Made by a program: the position numbers and the translations under genes. The notes beneath the pieces are model-generated. The model was not told the DNA's origin, made no database searches, and was given only the letters and a program-made list of their open reading frames with translations. Below, in pieces: positions 15,963-24,342 of a DNA stretch of 64,000 nucleotides. Each line of letters begins with the position of its first letter. The stretch's first letter is position 1. This DNA is from Nitrospiraceae bacterium (GTDB taxonomy: Bacteria; Nitrospirota; Nitrospiria; Nitrospirales; Nitrospiraceae). The stretch spans positions 1 through 64,000 of the forward strand of contig CAKKRE010000036.1 of assembly GCA_919902505.1 (NCBI GenBank), read 5' to 3'.

Positions 15963-16499
15963 CTAACGGTCAACGAGTCCGAGCGTAGTTTTCCACTGAT
16001 CGACGTACGCCCAGTCGATGTGCAAGTCGCTCTGCCGTGCGCGGATCTTCTCCAAGTCAGCGCGATCCTGGAGTCGTCCCGCCACCATCTTGAGGATGAC
16101 GAGATCCTCGATCGACAGCATAGGGATTTGGAGCGTGCCAAATGGGACCGTCTGTCTCCTCTCCAATGCGGTTCGAAGATAGGCCGAGTCTGCCAGGAGG
16201 AAATCGATCACGACTTCCTGTCCGGAGCGGATTCCCACAATTCGCCAAATCGAGATCCCCTGAAAGACCATAGGGCTCGGATGGATGATGGTGGAGTCGA
16301 AGAGGGATGAGACGAGCGCCTGTATCTGTTCGCGTGAAGGCGGATCCAGCAGAAGAAGGAGGTCGATGTCCGTCGTGGCTCGAGGCTCCACCAAGGCGCT
16401 GTAGGCCCAGCCTCCGGCAAGCGCATAGGTCACGCCGCGTCGGTTGAAATCGGTAATGAGGTCGGAGAACGCTTGGACTAGGATTGGCTTTGCCGCCAT
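15963..16499 (-). CDS. Nucleotidyltransferase-fold protein, possible toxin
   Basis: A 178-residue protein with a DNA polymerase-beta-type nucleotidyltransferase core: LAGGWAYSALVEPRATTDID supplies the GG motif and the two metal-binding Asp, and VVIDFLLAD the third. SIEDLVILKMVAGRLQDRADLEKI is typical of AbiEii- and MNT-like families, many of which are toxins or antitoxins of type IV or type VII modules. The start overlaps the end of the small gene upstream by 22 bases, so the two are translationally coupled. Function as a toxin is inference; stand-alone nucleotidyltransferases of unknown role also exist. Confidence 0.8.
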   Translation of the reverse strand: MAAKPILVQAFSDLITDFNRRGVTYALAGGWAYSALVEPRATTDIDLLLLLDPPSREQIQALVSSLFDSTIIHPSPMVFQGISIWRIVGIRSGQEVVIDFLLADSAYLRTALERRQTVPFGTLQIPMLSIEDLVILKMVAGRLQDRADLEKIRARQSDLHIDWAYVDQWKTTLGLVDR

Positions 16500-16675
16500 G
16501 CCTGCTCTTTGGCCAGTCTAATTTCGTGCATGACCTGCGCGATTCCCTCGCCCGGTCCATCCCGTTGCTCGATGATGGCTCGGCGCAAGGCCAGCCCCAA
16601 CTCCGTCAGTTCGACCGTGCGGCGCAAATTGTCGGCAATACGTACGTGGTCTGGGGATGGGGGTGATGGTGACAT
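16478..16675 (-). CDS. Small protein coupled to the nucleotidyltransferase
   Basis: A 65-residue protein from the ATG at 16675, which follows CGGAG at a suitable distance; a TTG six codons earlier is less likely. It is mostly helical and charged (RRTVELTELGLALRRAII), with a Pro/Ser-rich N terminus. I do not recognise the family. Its 22-base overlap with the nucleotidyltransferase suggests a cognate partner, for example an antitoxin or target-binding subunit. Confidence 0.6.
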   Translation of the reverse strand: MSPSPPSPDHVRIADNLRRTVELTELGLALRRAIIEQRDGPGEGIAQVMHEIRLAKEQAWRQSQS

Positions 16676-16839
16676 AACCGAGGCTCCGAGCAAAGACGGA
16701 TTCTGAAGGAGAGTCTACTTGACGACTCGGTCGGGAGCAAGCGGGAAGGCGCGCGCTGCCAGGGTTCTCCCTCTCGGAGAAGGAGTGCATCGGACATTGA
16801 TGGGAGATCAACAAACCCTGACGGGGTCAGTGGTCAGGC

Positions 16840-18093
16840 TTATGCATACAGCCGAGTGACGATCTGATTGAAGTTGAAGAGCATCGCGTTCGTGCGCGTG
16901 TAGGCGGCGTGGCCGTAGTAGTGGTCGCGGACATTGGTTGAGCTGGTGCAGTCTTTGTAATCAACCAGCAGGCACTGGCCTTCGTTCGGGAAACGTCCGG
17001 CGCGGCGCGCGCATTCCACCCAGCGTTCGAACCCATCGTAGGGCTCCAGTAATTCCCAGACGGCTTTATTGGCGGTTTTGGCGTTCTCAGCGGGCAAGGC
17101 ATCGCTTCCGGCCACGGCCAGTTCCTGCACGTAGTCGCCGCCCCAGGCGATCGGCATCTCGACGGTGATCTGCGGCAAGTCCATTTTGGAGAGCCAGGTT
17201 TTTCCATCGGTGCGCAGATTGCGATGGTTCACGACGTGGAGCAGCTTGCCGATGCCGGACGGATCCCAACCGTACCGCACCGGTGTGCCGAAGGTGACGA
17301 TATCGAGCGCTACGCCATTGAGTAAGGTGCCATTGGTCAATAGTGGATCGATGCGCTGAATGGCCTGCGCATCCGGTCCTTGTGGATTCGCGGCGAGGAG
17401 AAGATCGAAGAGGGTCTTCCGTCCCGTGATCGGCGAAGGGCAGAGGAGATTGGAGGCCAGCGCAAGGACGAGACCGGCCTGGCCATGGGCTTGAATCAGG
17501 ATACGATTGCCGGCGCCCAGGTGCTGTTCGACGACGAGGACGCGTAGGCGGTCCAACAACCGGCAAGCGGCCAGGGCGCGGCCGAGATGATGGTGTTCGC
17601 TGGACCAGAGCTCCCGGGTGCAGGTGATGGGTGTGGTCAGTTTCTGATTCAAGGCTTTCCGGCATTGTTCGACCGTGGTGGTCGTAAAGTTTCCCGCGTC
17701 GCCGATCTGACTGTCGAGCAGGGCCTTCGTGGCGTCATCGTTGGCCAGTGGCGGTTTCATGCCACCCGGCAGCGGAGTGATGCCGTTCGTGCCTTCCCGC
17801 ATGAACGAAAGAAGCGAATCCAAACCTGAGATGCCGCGTGAATAGCCCCGCTTGAGCCCGCCCACTTCATCGAGCCGTCCTAGGCCGAAGACATCGGTGC
17901 CGGGGATGGCGCCATGCAGAAACATGATCAGCCGTACACCGGCTTGTGACAGCTTCTGGCCGAGCTGGCTCATCGCGTCTTGCCAGGCAGGAGAGTCGGC
18001 GTCGGGCGGCGTGGTCCAGTCCGCGTAGGTCAGCCGGTCGCCGGGATTTTTGCGGGAGAGCTCGTCGTGCTGAAAATTGTTTTCGATAGGCAT
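16840..18093 (-). CDS. Alpha/beta-hydrolase-like protein lacking the serine nucleophile
   Basis: A 417-residue protein without signal peptide. RLIMFLHGAIPGTDVFG looks like the oxyanion strand of lipase-type alpha/beta hydrolases, and DIVTFGTPVRYGWD fits a strand after the core. HYYGHAAYTR near the C terminus could carry the His. At the nucleophile elbow, expected as G-H-S-x-G, the sequence is AHGQAGLVLALA near residues 203-214, so Gly replaces Ser. It may be a binding or scaffold protein, or may use another residue. It is in the same direction as the exported pair upstream (18166-19892), 72 bases away. Confidence 0.6.
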   Translation of the reverse strand: MPIENNFQHDELSRKNPGDRLTYADWTTPPDADSPAWQDAMSQLGQKLSQAGVRLIMFLHGAIPGTDVFGLGRLDEVGGLKRGYSRGISGLDSLLSFMREGTNGITPLPGGMKPPLANDDATKALLDSQIGDAGNFTTTTVEQCRKALNQKLTTPITCTRELWSSEHHHLGRALAACRLLDRLRVLVVEQHLGAGNRILIQAHGQAGLVLALASNLLCPSPITGRKTLFDLLLAANPQGPDAQAIQRIDPLLTNGTLLNGVALDIVTFGTPVRYGWDPSGIGKLLHVVNHRNLRTDGKTWLSKMDLPQITVEMPIAWGGDYVQELAVAGSDALPAENAKTANKAVWELLEPYDGFERWVECARRAGRFPNEGQCLLVDYKDCTSSTNVRDHYYGHAAYTRTNAMLFNFNQIVTRLYA

Positions 18094-18165
18094 GGGAAGA
18101 TTGTCTTACCCGAAACGGAGCGCGAAGTTCAATGGAGGAGCTGCGGATTCGACCTGGAAGGTGGT

Positions 18166-18723
18166 TCAGCGATGTGCTGCCGATTCGTGGCCGTTCGATT
18201 CCGTGGATGCGGGTGCAGGTGCTCGGGGCTTGGGCATGACCGCCGTCGCTGAGCAGGTCTTGGCTGCTTCATCGGTGCGGCGTTCGACGATCCGGACGCC
18301 CTGCAAATATTCCTGAACGATTTCCTCCCGCACGACTTCGATGTCCTGCTCGGCCTCCCGACCGGTGCGTTCCCGCAGGCGATCGGTGGCATGTTCCTTC
18401 ACCAGCACGCGGATTTGTTTGGCAATGTCGGCCCTGGCTGCCAGTTCGGAGACCCGCTGACAGACGAGTTTCCCTTTGCTCAGGTCGCCCTGTCCCTGGC
18501 CGGTCAGCAACTCCTCTGAGCTGGATGTCGCCTGTGTGGGCGTGGCATGGCCGGCGCTGGTTTGCGACTCCGCGCGCTCTCGTGTTTGGAGGTGATTGAA
18601 GGTTTGGTCGGCATGGTCGCGCACAGCCGGTGCCGTCAGGTCTGCAGCTAGTGCCGGCGATGCGATCAGCAGTGCGCAGAGAGGCCACCATCCTTTTCTA
18701 ATGGGTCCAGCCGTCAGCGACAT
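18166..18723 (-). CDS. Exported protein of unknown function
   Basis: A 185-residue protein with a signal peptide (Arg/Lys, then a hydrophobic run ending ASPALAA near residue 27). The mature chain is highly charged and helical, with two Cys (LVCQRV and AKTCSA) that could form a disulfide and a Pro/Ala-rich tail. The region IEVVREEIVQEYLQGVRIVE resembles helical parts of LPP20-type proteins, but I cannot assign a family. Its ATG shares one base with the stop of the gene upstream, so the two are translationally coupled. Confidence 0.65.
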   Translation of the reverse strand: MSLTAGPIRKGWWPLCALLIASPALAADLTAPAVRDHADQTFNHLQTRERAESQTSAGHATPTQATSSSEELLTGQGQGDLSKGKLVCQRVSELAARADIAKQIRVLVKEHATDRLRERTGREAEQDIEVVREEIVQEYLQGVRIVERRTDEAAKTCSATAVMPKPRAPAPASTESNGHESAAHR

Positions 18724-19892
18724 TATTGCCTACCTCCCTGGTGAGTTCCGTTTCCGGGGATCTGTTGCGAGGGGGATGCTGGGACGGGCACCGGTTTCTT
18801 CGGCACCTGGTAGATGATGGCGGGCGGGGTCCCGCGAGGGGCACCGGTCGATGGTTGTTCCGCAGCAGGAGCGACTCGGTCGCCTTCTGGTCGGTGTGTA
18901 TGGAGTGTCCGCGCTGTCGGTCGGCCGTTTGGCGGTGCGACTTGTCGATAGGTCGGCATCGTCCCGTGCCTCCCTTGCGATGAGAATGGCCTGGACTGGT
19001 CGGGTGGAGTTGCATCGGGTTGAGCCGGTTCGACTATGTAGCCAGGCAAAAAGGGAACGGTATGCGGCACGGGCGGTTTGCGAGGCTGGGGCGGCGCCGG
19101 GGGCGCTTTCGTTCCCAGGGTCTGCTGCGCGATGGCCAGGTGGGGATTGTCGGGGTTCAGCCGACTCGCCAACCCAAGTAGAGCGTAAATTTGCGCGAGG
19201 CCGGCCGATGGAGAGGGTTGTGCGAACGGAGCGAGTAACACCCAGTCGGTCCAGGCTTGCGCGACCATCGCATCGGACTCCGCGCGGTTGAGCAGTTCGT
19301 TCCGGTCATGACTCAGTTGTTGGACCTGTTCGGGCGAGGTGGCTGCGGCGAGGGTGTCGTTGGCTGCGTCGAGTTCCTGTTGCAACGATTCCACATCCCG
19401 TCTGAGCGCCAGCAACTGCTCCCGCGCGTCCTCGTTCTGCCGTAGGGCGGCAATGGCCCCGGCGACTTCGTCGGTGTCCACCTGTGCCGTCAGCTCGACG
19501 CGGACCACCACGAAGTCTCCATCCAACGTGGTCGTCACTTGTTGATCGAGGACCAGCACCATTCCGGCGGTGTAACTGCGGATGTCATCCAGAGTGACAT
19601 CCAGATCCCGCACGACCGTGACGCTTTCCAGATACGAGGCGACCTGCTCCAACGCCTGCTTCTTAGCCTGCTCGGTGGCGAGTCTGATCCCATCCGTTTT
19701 GGTTTCGTGATCGTTCATTCGATGTTCGCCCGTTCCGGTGACGACTCGAACCTCAGCTTGACTTGGACTCGGGCAGGTGAGGCGTAGGGACAGGGCGATA
19801 GTGAGCAGACCGATAAAAAGGTGGATCGATTGAGCCCGCGGGGACGTGTGGGGGATGAAGCGGAGGCCGCTGTCGAACCGGTTTTGGGGCAT
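18723..19892 (-). CDS. Exported LPP20/FlgT-N-like protein with coiled coil
   Basis: A 389-residue protein with an N-terminal signal segment (about residues 22-44, cleavage near SQA). A domain starts VRVVTGTGEHRM and continues TEQAKKQALEQVASYLESVT, a pattern found in LPP20 and FlgT N-terminal domains of cell-envelope proteins. Residues about 160-215 are a predicted coiled coil (LLALRRDVESLQQELDAAND). Residues 265-389 are Pro-rich and probably disordered, as for proteins crossing the cell wall or periplasm. The coupled gene at 18723-18166 is the likely partner. No flagellar gene is nearby, so an envelope role seems more likely than motility. Confidence 0.68.
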   Translation of the reverse strand: MPQNRFDSGLRFIPHTSPRAQSIHLFIGLLTIALSLRLTCPSPSQAEVRVVTGTGEHRMNDHETKTDGIRLATEQAKKQALEQVASYLESVTVVRDLDVTLDDIRSYTAGMVLVLDQQVTTTLDGDFVVVRVELTAQVDTDEVAGAIAALRQNEDAREQLLALRRDVESLQQELDAANDTLAAATSPEQVQQLSHDRNELLNRAESDAMVAQAWTDWVLLAPFAQPSPSAGLAQIYALLGLASRLNPDNPHLAIAQQTLGTKAPPAPPQPRKPPVPHTVPFLPGYIVEPAQPDATPPDQSRPFSSQGRHGTMPTYRQVAPPNGRPTARTLHTHRPEGDRVAPAAEQPSTGAPRGTPPAIIYQVPKKPVPVPASPSQQIPGNGTHQGGRQ

Positions 19893-20077
19893 TGCCTCAC
19901 CACCGCGGAGCGTCTGACTGAGTGTGGTTGTCGAGCGAGTTGTTCCGATCGGATCAGGATACCATCGATCCCGCTTCGACGCTATGAGAGGCGGGGTTCG
20001 CGCCTTGCCTTCGCGGAAAACAGCATGCTAAGGTACTTTCTCTTCGCTTCTCAAAAGATCGTATGGTGGGGCAGGTT

Positions 20078-21127
20078 ATGAGTCGTATCCGCAGCAGTAT
20101 GACAGTCACGGCGGCCCTCTGCATGGTTGTCGGTCTGGGGCTGGCACTCGTGGCGCCCTCGTCCCAATCCGTTGCCTTTGCGGCACGCGGTGGGGGCGAA
20201 GTGGCCACTCCCGCTCAGGCAGGCGTCACGGAACATGTGATTCTCTTCGTGTTGGAAGGGCTTGGCCAGGAATCGCTCAAGAGTGGTGCGATGCCGGTGT
20301 TGTCGTCCCTTGTGAAGGACGGGGCCGTGACCTGGTCCGCCACCGCAGTCGCCCCTGCGCGCCGGTTGCCGACGATGGCATCGCTCGTGACGGGCATGCC
20401 GGTCGCCAAACATGGGATCACGTGGAACGTCTTTGAATTCAGTCGGGGCTATCCCCGCGCGCCGACGGTGTTTGATTATCTAGACCTGAGCGGCGGACGG
20501 GACAGTGCCATTTTCTATATGGACGAGTCGTTGTATCAACTCGCGAAGCCGGAGCCTTATACGGATTATCAAATGTGTGGGCCGCTCCGGGCCGAATGTA
20601 ACCCTGATCGTCTCGTCGGCTACGTGCGTGATTATTTCAAGAAGGCGACGAGTGGTTCCGGGTACGGTCATGCCATTCCAGCCTTGCCGCATCTTCTGGT
20701 GGTCCATCTGCCGGCTCCCGGGCGTGTCGGAGAGACGCAGGGATGGAAATCGGTTGCCTACAAAGATGCGCTGAAGACTGTTGATAAAGCGATGGGGACG
20801 GTGCTCGATTTATACCGGGAACATGGTTTGATCAAGCGGACCACGGTGTTCGCCACCTCACTGAGCGCATTCGGAGAGACGCAATTCTCGGCCGGTGAAG
20901 TCTCGGGTGAGCAGGCGAGCAATGTTCCGGTGGTGCCATGGATTGCCTCCGGCGTCGGTATCAAGGCCGGGCATACGATTCGCCAGCCGATGTCGATAAT
21001 CGATACGGGCGCGACAGTGATGCGCGCGCTCGGCCTCACGACCTATACCGAATGGGAGAGCCACCCGGTCGAAGAAATCTTCAAGACCGCGTTCGCCGCG
21101 GCTCCCGTCAGCCCACTCCTGCAATAG
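20078..21127 (+). CDS. Exported phosphodiesterase/alkaline-phosphatase-fold protein, probably catalytically dead
   Basis: A protein of 349 residues from the ATG at 20078 (preceded by GGGGCAGG), with a signal peptide ending near SVAFAA. The body matches type I phosphodiesterase/nucleotide pyrophosphatase proteins: HVILFVLEGLGQESL, MPVLSSLVKDGAV and LPTMASLVTGMPVAKHGITWN align well. The residues that bind metals and substrate differ. The first Asp is Glu (LEGLG), the nucleophilic Thr position before PxxxSLVTG is Arg, and the usual S-D-H-G-M reads SLSAFGE. I infer a pseudoenzyme, perhaps a binding protein. It opens a co-oriented run of seven genes with five HEAT proteins. Confidence 0.75.
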   Translation: MSRIRSSMTVTAALCMVVGLGLALVAPSSQSVAFAARGGGEVATPAQAGVTEHVILFVLEGLGQESLKSGAMPVLSSLVKDGAVTWSATAVAPARRLPTMASLVTGMPVAKHGITWNVFEFSRGYPRAPTVFDYLDLSGGRDSAIFYMDESLYQLAKPEPYTDYQMCGPLRAECNPDRLVGYVRDYFKKATSGSGYGHAIPALPHLLVVHLPAPGRVGETQGWKSVAYKDALKTVDKAMGTVLDLYREHGLIKRTTVFATSLSAFGETQFSAGEVSGEQASNVPVVPWIASGVGIKAGHTIRQPMSIIDTGATVMRALGLTTYTEWESHPVEEIFKTAFAAAPVSPLLQ

Positions 21128-21134
21128 AGGACCG

Positions 21135-21626
21135 ATGCGTTCATCATCGCACAGAGGATTCGCCGGACGGCAGGTGTGCTTCTGGATCGTTGCGCTGACC
21201 TGCGTGGTGCTCGTCGGACAATCGGGACGGCTCTTGGCGGCCGGTCCTCCCCCTGCCTATGGAAAAGAGCATCCGATTACCATCGATCCGACTCCGTTGG
21301 TGCCGCAATCCTGGTGGCAGGTTCCTGGTGTGACGCCGCCGCTGTGGGTCTTGGACCCGGAGACCTCGGATGCCTACCGGACGACGGAAACGCGCGAGTT
21401 GAAGCTCAAGCCGGGACCATACAAGTTCATCAGTTTTACCTTCGACTTTCCCTTCACGGTGAGTTTGGACGGGAAACTGGAATACTCCAAGTCACTCGAT
21501 CAATGTGTGGAGGGCCGCGGGACTCAGACCCTGGTGATACGGTGCAAGCGCACCTATCCTCATGGCGGTCAACGTGATGCCTATTATGGGAATAGTGAGG
21601 TGGGTGATGGCACAGGCACTCGATGA
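21135..21626 (+). CDS. Small exported protein of unknown function
   Basis: A 163-residue protein with a signal peptide (hydrophobic residues 15-35, cleavage near LLAAG). The mature domain looks beta-rich (YKFISFTFDFPFTVSLDGKLEYS) and has two Cys (SLDQCVEGR and LVIRCKRTY) spaced for a disulfide. I do not recognise it. It starts 7 bases after the phosphodiesterase-like gene and overlaps the first HEAT gene by 20 bases, so it belongs to the same transcription unit. Confidence 0.68.
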   Translation: MRSSSHRGFAGRQVCFWIVALTCVVLVGQSGRLLAAGPPPAYGKEHPITIDPTPLVPQSWWQVPGVTPPLWVLDPETSDAYRTTETRELKLKPGPYKFISFTFDFPFTVSLDGKLEYSKSLDQCVEGRGTQTLVIRCKRTYPHGGQRDAYYGNSEVGDGTGTR

Positions 21627-22977
21627 TCTGCTGGATTCCCTCGAAGATGCGGACGACGCCACGCGTGAAGAGGCGGCGAAAGCCCTCGCCGAGTTAGCGA
21701 ACCCGGCCACGCTGGATGCGCTGATCGGCGCCTGCGGCGATGAGTTTTGGTCGGTGCGGACTCGTGCCGGCTGGGGCGTGGCCAAGATCGGCGGCCCGAA
21801 GGCGATCGAAGCGTTGATCGTGCTCTTCAACGATCCGATCATGGAAGTCCGCAACGAAGCGGTGTCGGCCGTCGTGTCGCTCGGCACGGGCCAGATAGAT
21901 CGGCTCCTTGCGGCGATGAAGGATGAGCGGTGGCGGGTTCGGGAGCATGCGGCCAAAGCCTGCGGGGATCTCCGTGACTCGCGCGCCGTCGATGCGTTGA
22001 TATTTGCCTGCCGGGATCGCGACGGTGCCGTGAAGAGTGCCGCCGCGGAAGCGCTGGGAGAAATCGGCGATCCGAAAGCCGTCCCCCCGCTGGTGAAATT
22101 ATTCCGTGATTCATCCAAGATCGTCCGTGAAACCGCCGGTATTGCCCTGGTGGCGATCGGACAGCCCTCCGTCGATTTGTTGCTCGAGACGTTGAAGGAC
22201 AAAGATTTCGTCGTGCGTTGTCATGCGGCTCGCGCATTGGGAGGCATGACGACGGACTATCAAATCGGCCGGAGTTGGGTGAGCGAGCCACGTGTCGTCG
22301 ATGCCTTGATCGAGGCGCTGAAAGATCCCGATCGGGCTGTGCGTGAAGATGCCACGATAGCATTGGGCATGATCGGCGATCCTCGTGCCATCGATGGATT
22401 GCTGGAAGCGATGAAAGACGGTGCGGTGAAGCGCCATGCCATCGCCTCGTTGGGTATGATCGGCGATCCTCGAGCCCTTCCTGCCGTCTTGGCTGCGCTC
22501 AAGGGAAAAGGTGTGCGTCAGGATGGCACTCCGACACCCGGGTGCATCGTCAGTGAAGACGCCTTTATCAAGGAGGCAGCGGCCACGGCGCTCGGTCACT
22601 TCCGCGATCCGCGCGTGATTCCCGATCTGATCATGCTGTTGAAGGACGGGGTCTTACGTGAGAAAGCGGCGGCGGCGCTGGTGCTGATCGGTGACTCGGC
22701 TATTGAGCCGCTCATCTCCTTTCTCTACGATCCCAAGGCTTCGGAAGTTGAAGCCGAGGGCGAACGCGTCCTGTCCTACGCCTCCGTGCGGCTGACGGCC
22801 AAAGATTCCCTGCGGCTACTCGTGGTTGAAACGTTGGAGCATCTTGGGTGGACGCCTCCGGATGAAGAGACGTCGGTGGACTCCAGTCAGGCCGACAATC
22901 TTCGTGTCGACCGCCCGCTGGGCGACATCGGACGGTTCGGTCCGAGCGGAGATTTTGCGAAAGGATCGGTGCGGTAA
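21607..22977 (+). CDS. HEAT repeat protein 1 (PBS-lyase type repeats)
   Basis: A 456-residue cytosolic protein from the ATG at 21607 (an AGGTGG lies just upstream); in-frame starts back to 21562 are possible. It is built of roughly 12-13 helical repeats of about 31 residues with the consensus pattern ALGxIGDPRAVxxLxxxLxD. An insertion around residues 215-225 (YQIGRSWVSEP) breaks the regular array. The array ends LEHLGWTPPDEE and is followed by a flexible tail of about 40 residues. Such arrays bind proteins or, in the lyases, bilins. No phycobilin genes are present, so a scaffold or adaptor role is more likely. It overlaps the exported gene before it. Confidence 0.85.
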   Translation: MAQALDDLLDSLEDADDATREEAAKALAELANPATLDALIGACGDEFWSVRTRAGWGVAKIGGPKAIEALIVLFNDPIMEVRNEAVSAVVSLGTGQIDRLLAAMKDERWRVREHAAKACGDLRDSRAVDALIFACRDRDGAVKSAAAEALGEIGDPKAVPPLVKLFRDSSKIVRETAGIALVAIGQPSVDLLLETLKDKDFVVRCHAARALGGMTTDYQIGRSWVSEPRVVDALIEALKDPDRAVREDATIALGMIGDPRAIDGLLEAMKDGAVKRHAIASLGMIGDPRALPAVLAALKGKGVRQDGTPTPGCIVSEDAFIKEAAATALGHFRDPRVIPDLIMLLKDGVLREKAAAALVLIGDSAIEPLISFLYDPKASEVEAEGERVLSYASVRLTAKDSLRLLVVETLEHLGWTPPDEETSVDSSQADNLRVDRPLGDIGRFGPSGDFAKGSVR

Positions 22978-23164
22978 TCACCGGCTTCCTCCCCCCGGGT
23001 CCGTTCCCGGGGATGAGCATCTCCGGCGCTCCTACCGGCTACTCTCCTCTGTTTAGACCAGATGCGCGGGGACGGTTCGATGCCAGGTCGCACGGCCGAC
23101 CCTGCGTTGACCCCTCAAAAAATCCTGTGTTAAGGTCGATGGCCTCACCAGAGGCCGAGGTACC

Positions 23165-24247
23165 ATGGCCGACACTGTCAGTGAACAGATCGCAGCGCTG
23201 TCGGACGAAGATTGGGCGATTCGAGAAGAGGCTGCGACCTTGCTGGGTGCGCTCAACGACGCCCGGGCAGTTCTGCCGCTGACGAAGTTGCTCCGTGATA
23301 CCGATCGGGCTGTCCGTGAGGCGGCGATCGGGTCGCTCTCCGCACTCGGGTCAGCATCGGTTCCCGCTCTGGCCGGTTGTTTGGCCGATCCGGCCTTGCA
23401 GGTGCAGGAAGCGGCTTCGGCCATTTTGGCTTCGATTGCCGATGCGCGGGTCTTCCGCCCGCTGGTCGAGGCCCTGGGCAGTCGCGATTGGATCGTGCGC
23501 ATGCACGCCGCGAAGGGGCTGGGACGGATCGGCGATCCGGAAGCCGTCGCTGCCTTGATGCCGCTCTTGCAGGACAAGGTCAAGGCGGTTCGCGAGGAGG
23601 CCTCCAGCGCGCTGGCCGCCATCGGCGCCGCCGCGGTGTTGGGGTTGATCCAAGCCCTGGAACACGATGACTGGTTGGTCCGCCTCCATGCCGTGGAGGC
23701 GTTGGGTAAGCTGAAGTCTCCGGATTCTGTCGATCCGTTGCTGCGCGCCCTGTTCAATGAGCGGGACTCGGCGATTCGCGAAGATGTCGTGCGGGCCTTG
23801 GGTGCGATCCGGGATGCGCGGGCGGTCGATTATCTGGTGACGGTGATGAAGGAGCCGGGGTTGCGGCTGCTCGCCGTCGAGGCGCTCGGCCATATCGGTG
23901 ACCCTCGTGCCGTGCCTCTTCTTCGGCGGGTTGTGGAGGGGGTACCACTGGGCGAGCCTCGCGATACGGCCACCCCTTGTGCCGACGGGTGGACGGACGA
24001 GATGGCGACCATGGGGATGGCGGCTCGCGCGTTGGGGATGATCGCCGACGGCGTGGCTATTCCGTCTCTGATCGTGGCCTTGCGGAATACCATTACCCGG
24101 TCTGAGGCGGCTGCGGCTTTGGCCAAGTTCGGCCCGGCGGTGATTCCGTCCCTGCTCCCGATGCTGGCAAAGGAACAAGACGAGAATATTCGGTATCACG
24201 TTCGAGAGACGTTGACGGCTGTCGGCTGGCGTCCGGGACGGGTTTGA
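23165..24247 (+). CDS. HEAT repeat protein 2
   Basis: A 360-residue protein without signal or membrane segment, formed by about 11 HEAT repeats (DEDWAIREEAATLLGALND, GRIGDPEAVAALMPLLQDK and others). An irregular loop at residues 263-275 is rich in Pro/Thr (GEPRDTATPCADG). It ends ETLTAVGWRPGRV, similar to the ends of HEAT proteins 1, 4 and 5. A 187-base gap precedes it, containing a CCCCGGG stem-loop near 22992 and a weak promoter pair (TTGACC at 23107, TTAAGG at 23130), so it may also be expressed separately. Function unknown. Confidence 0.85.
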   Translation: MADTVSEQIAALSDEDWAIREEAATLLGALNDARAVLPLTKLLRDTDRAVREAAIGSLSALGSASVPALAGCLADPALQVQEAASAILASIADARVFRPLVEALGSRDWIVRMHAAKGLGRIGDPEAVAALMPLLQDKVKAVREEASSALAAIGAAAVLGLIQALEHDDWLVRLHAVEALGKLKSPDSVDPLLRALFNERDSAIREDVVRALGAIRDARAVDYLVTVMKEPGLRLLAVEALGHIGDPRAVPLLRRVVEGVPLGEPRDTATPCADGWTDEMATMGMAARALGMIADGVAIPSLIVALRNTITRSEAAAALAKFGPAVIPSLLPMLAKEQDENIRYHVRETLTAVGWRPGRV

Positions 24248-24342
24248 CAGGGTATTAGTTCGTGATGTGGTGAGGTAGCCACGGCGGATCTTCGTCTCTG
24301 GCACGCACCGAATCAGAAAACTTCGCACTCGCCAACGAACAC

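Noticed and set aside
18723-19892. Flagellar assembly gene flgT
   Set aside because: Only the N-terminal pattern is similar; the coiled coil and Pro-rich tail differ and no flagellar genes are nearby.
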